NCBI RefSeq assembly: GCF_014672695.1
Contig: NZ_CP053923.1
Coordinates: 3,868,176-3,876,736, forward strand
Length of the DNA stretch: 8,561 nucleotides
Source of the DNA: Defluviicoccus vanus
GTDB taxonomy: Bacteria > Pseudomonadota > Alphaproteobacteria > Rhodospirillales > Defluviicoccaceae
Reading direction: 5' to 3'
Made by a program: the position numbers and the translations under genes. Position 1 is the first letter of the stretch. The number at the start of each line of letters is the position of its first letter. The notes under the pieces were generated by a model. It was not told the origin of the DNA. It did no database searches and saw only the letters and a program-made list of their open reading frames with translations. This document shows, in pieces, positions 1 through 5,119 of this stretch.

Positions 1-486
1 TCGGGACTCGCCACGCTGCCGGGCATGCTTAAGGTCGGCGGCTGGCTGTATGAGAGCGGTGATCGCGAAGACATCAAGGATGGCGGCAACAAGAACGGCA
101 ACCCTGGCCTGTATATATCACTGCAGCAGATGGTCTATGAGGAACCGGACGGCAAAGGCCAGGGTCTTACCCCCTGGATGGTCGTCACCTACATGCCGCG
201 GCAATCGATCAACGAAAATCCGGTCTTCTTCGGCGGCGGTCTCGTCTACAAGGGTTTAATTCCGACGCGTGACGACGATAACACCGCACTCGGCTTCTTC
301 TACGGTAATCTGTCGAAGGATCTGCAGCCGGGTGGATCGGAAAAGGTGTTCGAAATGGCATATACCGTCCAGGTCACACCGTGGTTCTACGTCCGTCCGG
401 ATATCCAGCTGGTCTTCGACCCCGCCGGTGTTTCGAGCGCCGACACGGCCATCGTCGGTGGCGGCGAAATCGGCATCGTTTTCTAA
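1..486 (+). CDS. OprB-family outer-membrane porin, C-terminal part (5' end outside window)
   Basis: The reading frame is open from the first base, so this is the last ~161 residues of a longer protein (family members are usually 400-500 residues). The translation has the alternating polar/aromatic pattern of outer-membrane beta strands. It carries landmarks typical of the OprB carbohydrate-selective porin family: a GGWLYESGD strand, GLYISLQQMVYEE, the GGGLVYKGLIPTRDDD turn, a VTPWFYVRPDIQLVFDPAG strand, and a final strand ending in phenylalanine, the usual BAM-recognition residue. Members form beta-barrel channels for small solutes, often sugars, but many proteins of this fold are found beside metal or organic-acid transporters, so the substrate is not certain. 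The ABC ATPase gene follows 117 bp downstream on the same strand. Family assignment is confident; substrate is not. Confidence 0.85.
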   Translation, partial: SGLATLPGMLKVGGWLYESGDREDIKDGGNKNGNPGLYISLQQMVYEEPDGKGQGLTPWMVVTYMPRQSINENPVFFGGGLVYKGLIPTRDDDNTALGFFYGNLSKDLQPGGSEKVFEMAYTVQVTPWFYVRPDIQLVFDPAGVSSADTAIVGGGEIGIVF

Positions 487-603
487 CGTACAGCGTTGAG
501 ATGGGTGCACTTCGGCCGTGGCAGTGGATCGGGCGGAAGTTGGCTCAACAGCCGCACGTCGGGAGAAGCTGCATGTGTGCTCGGAGCGACCGGTGAGGCG
601 GTA

Positions 604-1812
604 ATGGCGAACGCCCATAGCATAGCCCAGACGAGGACAACCGGGGCCAGCCGTCGCGATGCTCACCTTGACGACCCAAGCGGCATTCATCATGACGCTC
701 ATCGCACTTCCGGCATCGTTGGCGGGATAGCGTCTGCGCCGGCCGGGCTGCATCTGGATGCGATCAGCCACGCCTTCGACGGCAAGCCGATTCTGCGCGG
801 TGTATCGGTCACCGTCGATCGTGGCGAAGTGGTGTGCCTGCTGGGCCCATCCGGTTGCGGCAAGACCACCTTGCTGCGTCTCGCCGCCGGGCTTGAACGC
901 CTGCAGCAGGGCCGCATCTGCGTAGGCGACGTGGTTGTCGCCGATGCGGCGGCCGGCCTGCACTGGCCGCCGGAACGGCGTCACGTTGGCCTGATGTTCC
1001 AGGACTATGCGCTGTTTCCCCACCTGACCGTGCAGGAGAACGTGTGCTTCGGCATCGACCGCAGCGCGCGCAACAACACCTGGGTTCGCGCCGCGTTGGC
1101 CAGGATGGAGCTTGCCGACTGGGCCAGGGCGTATCCGCATACGCTCTCCGGCGGTCAGCAGCAGCGGTGCGCGCTGCTGCGAGCGTTGGCACCACAGCCG
1201 AAAGTATTGCTGCTGGACGAACCGTTTTCCGGCCTCGATGTGGCGCTGCGTGCACAGGTTCGCGATGAGACGGCGCAGTTCCTGCGCGATACCGATATTT
1301 CTACCCTGCTGGTTACGCATGACCCGGAGGAGGCGATGGTCCTGGCGGACCGGCTGCTGGTCATGCGTGACGGACGGGTGGTGCAGGAGGGGGCACCGGC
1401 GGAAATCTATCTGCAGCCACGCGAGCCCTTCGTCGTCGAGTTGTTCGGGCCAGTGAACCGGTGGGCGGGGCGGGTGACCGGGAAGCAGTTGGCGACGCCG
1501 CTTGGCTTCCTTGCCGCCGGCGGAGCTGACGAAGGCAGCGAAGCTGTCGCTCTCATCCGCCCCGAGGGCATTCTGCTTGACCCGGATTTCGCCCAACGCG
1601 GTGCCACTGGCCACCGCGCCGTGGTGCTTGACCGTCGTCTCATCGGTGGTCTCAGCGCCGTCACTCTTGCCACCGAAGTCGGCGACTGGCGGCTCAGGGC
1701 TTTGGTCACCGGCATTTTCCTGCCGACGCCAGGCAGTTATGTGGGGATTACGATCGATCCGGGGCGGGTGTTCGTCTTTGCCGCTGCTGCAGGCGAGGGT
1801 TCGCACGGATGA
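604..1812 (+). CDS. ABC transporter ATP-binding protein, FbpC/PotA-like importer ATPase
   Basis: This is a 402-residue nucleotide-binding subunit of an ABC importer, which hydrolyses ATP on the cytoplasmic face of a permease. All motifs are present: Walker A GPSGCGKTT (81-89), Q-loop FQDYALFPH (Q133), signature LSGGQQQR (181-188), Walker B VLLLDEP (D205, E206), D-loop SGLD, and switch histidine VTHD (H239). The ~120 residues after the ATPase core resemble the regulatory/TOBE extension of the Fe(III), spermidine and sulfate importer ATPases; the ALFPHLTVQENV stretch fits the FbpC/PotA group best. The ATG at 604 was chosen because a GGTGAGG ribosome-binding sequence lies a few bases upstream; the in-frame ATG at 496 adds 36 residues without family similarity. 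Even from 604 there is an unusual ~48-residue N-terminal extension containing H5, H21, H29, H30 and H33. The stop overlaps the next start (ATGA), implying translational coupling. No permease or binding-protein gene is visible here. Iron as substrate is an inference. Confidence 0.9.
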   Translation: MANAHSIAQTRTTGASRRDAHLDDPSGIHHDAHRTSGIVGGIASAPAGLHLDAISHAFDGKPILRGVSVTVDRGEVVCLLGPSGCGKTTLLRLAAGLERLQQGRICVGDVVVADAAAGLHWPPERRHVGLMFQDYALFPHLTVQENVCFGIDRSARNNTWVRAALARMELADWARAYPHTLSGGQQQRCALLRALAPQPKVLLLDEPFSGLDVALRAQVRDETAQFLRDTDISTLLVTHDPEEAMVLADRLLVMRDGRVVQEGAPAEIYLQPREPFVVELFGPVNRWAGRVTGKQLATPLGFLAAGGADEGSEAVALIRPEGILLDPDFAQRGATGHRAVVLDRRLIGGLSAVTLATEVGDWRLRALVTGIFLPTPGSYVGITIDPGRVFVFAAAAGEGSHG

Positions 1813-2987
1813 AACGCTCTGTCGCCATTGCCGTCGCCGCCGCCTTGGCCGCTGGCGGCATTGCGGCTCTGGCTTCGGTCATGCATGCCGTTCCGAAAGC
1901 GTCGGCGCATTACGACAGTCGTGAAGCGTTGGGCGAAGCATTGTTCTTCGACACGAATCTGTCGAAAAACCGTACGCAGGCCTGCGCCAGCTGTCATTCA
2001 CCCGACGCTGGTTTCGCCGACGGGCGGCCGACGGCGGCGGGTCGCGCGGTCTCCCTCGGCGACGACGGCCACTCGCTCGGCGACCGCAACGCGCCGACCG
2101 CGGCTTATGCTAGCTTCAGCCCGCCGTTTCATCGCGCCGAGGATGGCCGCTATCTGGGCGGACTCTTCCTCGACGGTCGGGCATCGACGCTGCAAGACCA
2201 GGCGGGTGGACCGCCGCTCAACCCCTTGGAAATGGGAATGCCGGATAAGGCGGCGGTGGTGGCGCGCCTGCAAGAGAATCCCGCTTACGTGGAGGCGTTC
2301 GCCCGTCTGTTCGCCACGGATGCGCTTGGTGATGCCGAAAAGGGCTATGCGGCGATGACGGCCAGCATCGTCGCCTTCGAGCGCACGCCGCTCTTCGCTC
2401 CCTTCGATTCCAAGTACGACCGCTGGCTGCGTGGCGAGGAGAAGCTCACCGAACAGGAAGAACTCGGCCGTGTCCTCTTCTTTTCCACTCAGTTTGCCAG
2501 TTGCTCGCAGTGTCACCTGTTGGAACGGGGCCAGGTGCGCAGCGACGAGATCTTCAGCAATTTCGAGTACCACAATATCGGCGTCCCGATTAACCGGGCG
2601 GTCCGGACGGTAAACGGCCTGCCCGCCGACCATGTGGACGGCGGTCTGGCACAAAATCCGGCGGTCATCGAGCCACAGGCCGAGACGGGCAAGTTCAAGG
2701 TGCCGTCACTGCGCAATGTCGCCGTCACCGGACCCTACATGCACAACGGCGTCTTTACCGATCTGCGTACCGTTGTCTTGTTCTACAACAAGTACACCAC
2801 CCACAATCCCGAGCGACTGATCGATCCGGAAACCGGCAAACCGTTCGATGCGCCAGAGGTGAATGCCAATATTTCACTGGAAAAGCTAAAAATGGGACGG
2901 GCCCTCGACGACAAACGCATTGACGCACTGGTCGCCTTCCTCAAGACGCTGACCGATCGCCGCTACGAAGCGAAGCTCGCGCCCTAA
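1809..2987 (+). CDS. Di-heme cytochrome c peroxidase / MauG-MbnH superfamily protein
   Basis: This is a 392-residue exported di-heme protein. Residues 1-33 form a signal peptide (MKRS start, Ala-rich core, likely cleavage after KASA). Two covalent haem sites are visible: CASCH (C59, C62, H63) and CSQCH (C232, C235, H236). The LGEALFFDTNLSKN and ELGRVLFFSTQFASCSQCH segments are typical of each CCP half. FKVPSLRNVAVTGPYMHNG (296-314) holds M311, the usual methionine ligand of the high-potential haem. Classical members reduce H2O2 in the periplasm using electrons from cytochrome c; related MauG/MbnH proteins instead oxidise protein residues. Retention of M311 argues against a strict MauG, where tyrosine is the ligand. 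The start overlaps the ATPase stop by 4 bp, so the two are probably made in fixed ratio; the peroxidase could handle redox state of a transported metal or protect against peroxide. An insertion sequence begins 4 bp after its stop codon, removing whatever terminator originally followed. Confidence 0.9.
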   Translation: MKRSVAIAVAAALAAGGIAALASVMHAVPKASAHYDSREALGEALFFDTNLSKNRTQACASCHSPDAGFADGRPTAAGRAVSLGDDGHSLGDRNAPTAAYASFSPPFHRAEDGRYLGGLFLDGRASTLQDQAGGPPLNPLEMGMPDKAAVVARLQENPAYVEAFARLFATDALGDAEKGYAAMTASIVAFERTPLFAPFDSKYDRWLRGEEKLTEQEELGRVLFFSTQFASCSQCHLLERGQVRSDEIFSNFEYHNIGVPINRAVRTVNGLPADHVDGGLAQNPAVIEPQAETGKFKVPSLRNVAVTGPYMHNGVFTDLRTVVLFYNKYTTHNPERLIDPETGKPFDAPEVNANISLEKLKMGRALDDKRIDALVAFLKTLTDRRYEAKLAP

Positions 2988-2994
2988 CCCGTGT

Positions 2995-3006
2995 GTGGAC
3001 GGCCCC
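2995..3006. repeat. Subterminal inverted repeat, left copy
   Basis: GTGGACGGCCCC is the exact reverse complement of 4965-4976. It lies 3 bp inside the proposed IS end and starts 7 bp after the peroxidase stop codon. Confidence 0.85.
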
Positions 3007-3035
3007 CTGGGTGCAAGGGGTGAGGGGGAGAAAAT

Positions 3036-3180
3036 CTGATCTGGTGCGATGGCAGTCGTGTGTCCGGCCTGTTTTGCGCGGCACGATGTCCGCTGGCCCA
3101 GATGGGTTCCGCGATCCACGCCCAAACGGATTAGCGGCCTTGATGGCCACCGGGCTACCCGGGTTCTGTGGATCGTCGGC
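3036..3180 (-). ncRNA. Candidate bridge RNA / seekRNA, copy 1 (limits approximate)
   Basis: IS1111-type elements are known to encode their guide RNA downstream of the recombinase, which is this stretch. Two stem-enclosed loops can be drawn. Loop A is closed by CGATCCAC/GTGGATCG (3112-3119 with 3168-3175) and contains an inner GGCC-TTGAT-GGCC hairpin (3136-3148). Its two arms read CGGATTA (3127-3133), identical to the right genomic flank, and CGGGTT (3160-3165), the reverse complement of AACCCG in the left flank. Loop B is closed by ATCTGG/CCAGAT (3039-3044 with 3098-3103). Its arms read CGTGTGT (3057-3063), identical to the left IS end, and CCGCTGG (3090-3096), complementary to CCAACGG at the right IS end with one wobble. 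All four arms include the same CG core. The RNA itself is inferred; its exact 5' and 3' ends are unknown. Confidence 0.6.
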
Positions 3181-3236
3181 TCGACCGATCAGCATCTCTC
3201 CGTCCTCAGCCCTGCACCTGCGGCATCAACGAGTGG

Positions 3237-3659
3237 TCAAGCGGTTGCCGGCTGGCGATACGCCTCTCCACTCGTCATCATCGCCCAGACGATGCGGGCC
3301 ATCTTGTTGGCCAGCGCGACCGCCGCGAGCTTGCGCGGCCGCCTCGCCAGCAAAGCGATGAGCCACGCCGAGGCCTTTCCCGGCTTGGCCTGTCGGATCA
3401 CCGCGGTTGCTCCCAGCACCAGCAACTGGCGCAGCCGCTCGTCGCCGGCGCGGCTGATCCCGCCCAGCCGCGTCTTGCCGCCGGTGGAATGCTCGCGCGG
3501 AGTCAGCCCCAGCCAGGAGGCGAAATGCCGCCCCGACTTGAACTGGCTGAAATCGACCCGCAGCACCAGGCTCAACGCGCCGATCGGCCCGATCCCCGGC
3601 ACCTCCGCCAGCATCTGGCTGGTTGGCGTCTGTTTGTGTTGCGCCACCAGCCGGGCGTC
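3237..3659 (-). pseudogene. Truncated IS110-family recombinase, C-terminal remnant
   Basis: The frame matches residues ~197-336 of the intact recombinase downstream, including the C-terminal serine domain (GLTPREHSTGG, LGGISRAGDE) and the same stop. It lacks the whole N-terminal RuvC-like DEDD domain, so it cannot act as a complete recombinase. The coding frame stays open across the border and runs into the non-coding end of the neighbouring element as far as an ATG at 3794. A fusion protein with ~45 unrelated leading residues is therefore formally possible, but I see no reason to believe it is used. One coding difference from the intact copy is visible near the border (Q for K in TPTSKML). 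Confidence 0.85.
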
Positions 3660-3663
3660 GTGT

Positions 3664-3675
3664 GTGGACGGCCCC
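3664..3675. repeat. Subterminal inverted repeat, second copy
   Basis: This is an identical GTGGACGGCCCC at the recombinase-3' end of the complete element, exact reverse complement of 4965-4976. Its outer neighbour is recombinase coding sequence of the truncated copy, not chromosomal DNA. Confidence 0.85.
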
Positions 3676-3704
3676 CTGGGTGCAAGGGGTGAGGGGGAGA
3701 AAAT

Positions 3705-3849
3705 CTGATCTGGTGCGATGGCAGTCGTGTGTCCGGCCTGTTTTGCGCGGCACGATGTCCGCTGGCCCAGATGGGTTCCGCGATCCACGCCCAAACGGAT
3801 GGGCGGCCTTGATGGCCACCAGGCTACCCGGGCTCTTTAGATCGTCGGC
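3705..3849 (-). ncRNA. Candidate bridge RNA / seekRNA, copy 2 (limits approximate)
   Basis: This is the same locus in the complete element, identical in the donor-type loop but changed at six positions in the target-type loop (3801, 3802, 3821, 3833, 3837, 3839). The two arms now read CGGATGG and CGGGCT, predicting a target around AGCC-CG-GATGG instead of AACC-CG-GATTA. The closing stem is shortened to CGATC/GATCG. This predicted target matches neither the right genomic flank nor the sequence now at its own left border. It follows the intact recombinase on the same strand, so read-through or a promoter in the gene's end could supply transcription. Confidence 0.6.
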
Positions 3850-3905
3850 TCGACCGATCAGCATCTCTCCGTCCTCAGCCCTGCACCTGCGGCATCAACG
3901 AGTGG

Positions 3906-4916
3906 TCAAGCGGTTGCCGGCTGGCGATACGCCTCTCCACTCGTCATCATCGCCCAGACGATGCGCGCCATCTTGTTGGCCAGGGCGACCGCCGCGAGCT
4001 TGCGCGGCCGCCTTGCCAGCAAAGCGATCAGCCACGCCGAGGCCTTTCCCGGCTTGGCCTGTCGGATCACCGCGGTCGCTCCCAGCACCAGCAACTGGCG
4101 CAGCCGCTCGTCGCCGGCGCGGCTGATCCCGCCCAGCCGCGTCTTGCCGCCGGTGGAATGCTCGCGCGGAGTCAGCCCCAGCCAGGAGGCGAAATGCCGC
4201 CCCGACTTGAACTGGCTGAAATCGACCCGCAGCACCAGGCTCAACGCGCCGATCGGCCCGATCCCCGGCACCTCCGCCAGCATCTTGCTGGTTGGCGTCT
4301 GTTTGTGTTGCGCCACCAGCCGGGCGTCGACCTCAGCCAGCCGCGCATCCAGCCGACCGATCTCGGCGCCCAGCAACGCCAATGCGTCCTTCGCCGGCGT
4401 CGGCAGATCCGCGTCCTCGGCGACGTCGGCCAGCAGCTTTGCCACGCCTTGGCGGCCAAGGCGGCCGACGTGACCGAACTCGGCCGCGTGTCCGCGCAGC
4501 GCGTTGACCAGCTGCGTGCGTTGGCGCACCAGCAACTCGCGCACCGACAGCAGCATCGCGTTGGCCTGCTGGTCCGCCGACTTGACCGCGACCTCGCGCA
4601 TCTCCGGCCGGGCCGCGGCTTCGCTGATCGCCTCGGCATCGTTGCGATCGTTCTTGCCGCGCTTGACGAAGGGTTTGACGTATTGCGGCGGGATCAACCG
4701 CACCGTGTGGCCGAGCCCAGCCAGCACACGGCCCCAGTGATGCGAGCCGCCGCAGGCCTCCAGCACCACCTCCATCGGCGGGCGGCGCGCGAAGAATGGT
4801 ACCATGTCCTGGCGGCGCAGATTGCGGCGCAGCACCGCCCGCCCGTCGGCATCCGTGCCATGTAGGGTGAAAACGGACTTGGACGTGTCGATCGCAATGC
4901 GGGTAATCTCGGTCAT
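3906..4916 (-). CDS. IS110-family (IS1111-type) RNA-guided recombinase, intact
   Basis: This is a 336-residue recombinase of normal family length. The N-terminal RuvC-like domain shows D10 (AIDTSK), E53 (VLEACGGSHHW) and D90/D93 (KNDRNDAEAI), the DEDD metal-binding set. A helical middle follows. The C-terminal Tnp_20 domain has the helix-hairpin-helix-like VPGIGPIGA (216-224) and SWLGLTPREHSTGGKTRLGG with the likely catalytic serine S254. The family makes a circular intermediate and inserts it through a guide RNA that pairs with both donor ends and target. The start at 4916 is supported by AGGAG 7 bases upstream; an in-frame ATG at 4976 lies inside the inverted repeat and has no such site. 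The guide RNA locus lies just downstream. All expected catalytic residues are present, so the protein may be active. Confidence 0.9.
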   Translation of the reverse strand: MTEITRIAIDTSKSVFTLHGTDADGRAVLRRNLRRQDMVPFFARRPPMEVVLEACGGSHHWGRVLAGLGHTVRLIPPQYVKPFVKRGKNDRNDAEAISEAAARPEMREVAVKSADQQANAMLLSVRELLVRQRTQLVNALRGHAAEFGHVGRLGRQGVAKLLADVAEDADLPTPAKDALALLGAEIGRLDARLAEVDARLVAQHKQTPTSKMLAEVPGIGPIGALSLVLRVDFSQFKSGRHFASWLGLTPREHSTGGKTRLGGISRAGDERLRQLLVLGATAVIRQAKPGKASAWLIALLARRPRKLAAVALANKMARIVWAMMTSGEAYRQPATA

Positions 4917-4964
4917 GGACGGCTCCTGTTCACTTCGACAGCGAACCTTGGCACCAGATGCCGC

Positions 4965-4976
4965 GGGGCCGTCCAC
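4965..4976. repeat. Subterminal inverted repeat, recombinase-5' end
   Basis: GGGGCCGTCCAC pairs exactly with both left-side repeats. It lies 7 bp inside the proposed IS end at 4983 and ~50 bp upstream of the recombinase start. Only one such end exists for the two left ends. Confidence 0.85.
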
Positions 4977-5031
4977 CCCAACGGATTATGCGTCCTGATC
5001 GGCGGGTGCCGCGTCGTTCATTGGAATTGCT

Positions 5032-5049
5032 TAGCAGCCTGTCGGACTT
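5032..5049. repeat. IS1182-type left inverted repeat
   Basis: TAGCAGCCTGTCGGACTT is the exact reverse complement of 6593-6610. The match stops sharply beyond 18 bp on the inner side. Confidence 0.9.
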
Positions 5050-5119
5050 AACGCGAGGCGGAGCTGTGGGTTATAGAATCCGGGCATGGATTCACGCCCC
5101 CGGCCCGGACCTCTTCGGC

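Larger units (their letters stand above)
2990..3659. repeat. Direct repeat, left copy (669-bp period)
   Basis: Bases 2990-3659 recur from 3659 onward with a constant offset of 669 and no indels. I count 12 substitutions by eye. Six fall in the recombinase remnant (3297, 3315, 3344, 3360, 3408, 3617). The other six fall within 39 bp of the non-coding part (3132, 3133, 3152, 3164, 3168, 3170). The remaining ~200 bp of non-coding sequence are identical. The copy ends at the codon matching recombinase residue 197, where the next IS end begins. Confidence 0.93.
3659..4329. repeat. Direct repeat, right copy (669-bp period)
   Basis: This is the second copy of the repeat, continuous with the intact recombinase gene. 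Its left edge is a CG (3659-3660). The point at which similarity to the left copy ends is also a CG (4328-4329), the same dinucleotide proposed as the recombination core of this element. Confidence 0.93.
2992..4983 (-). mobile_element. IS110-family (IS1111-type) element with partial tandem copy
   Basis: This composite holds one complete element (3661-4983, 1323 bp) and, directly to its left, a truncated relative (2992-3659). IS1111-type hallmarks are visible: a DEDD/serine recombinase, 12-bp inverted repeats GTGGACGGCCCC that are subterminal rather than terminal, and a ~245-bp non-coding end downstream of the recombinase. With a CG core at 2990-2991 and 4982-4983, the outer spacers are 3 bp on the recombinase-3' side and 7 bp on the recombinase-5' side, matching the 3/7 arrangement I recall for IS4321-like members. 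No target-site duplication beyond the core is expected for this family. The inferred pre-insertion site is TAACC-CG-GATTA at the peroxidase stop codon. Boundaries are inferred from the core and repeats, not from an empty-site comparison. Confidence 0.8.

Noticed and set aside
496..603. Earlier ATG (496) as start of the ABC ATPase
   Set aside because: The added 36 residues look non-coding and the upstream bases lack a good ribosome-binding site, while 604 has GGTGAGG at suitable distance.
256..1806. Long open frame (516 codons) on the - strand opposite the porin end and ABC ATPase
   Set aside because: It is an antisense shadow of GC-rich coding sequence. The + strand has complete ABC motifs, and the - strand translation shows no domain or credible start.
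1809..2987. Identification as a true MauG
   Set aside because: The GPYMHNG motif retains the methionine ligand that MauG replaces with tyrosine, and no methylamine dehydrogenase genes are nearby.
3650..3665. Guided insertion of the second IS1111-type copy at the recombinase codon-197 site
   Set aside because: The site GGCGT-CG-ACCTC matches the copy-2 arms (AGCC-CG-GATGG) only at the CG core, so guide-directed insertion there is not supported.
3049..4126. Several + strand open frames within the IS1111-type repeats
   Set aside because: They recur because the DNA is repeated, lie opposite the recombinase and guide-RNA region, and show no protein-family signal.
2990..4329. CRISPR array or satellite repeat
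   Set aside because: There are only two units of 669 bp, containing IS ends and recombinase coding sequence. There are no short regularly spaced repeats.
4984..5031. 5' part of the IS3-family OrfB displaced by the IS1182 insertion
   Set aside because: The 48 bp between the two elements show no recognisable OrfB sequence in any frame.
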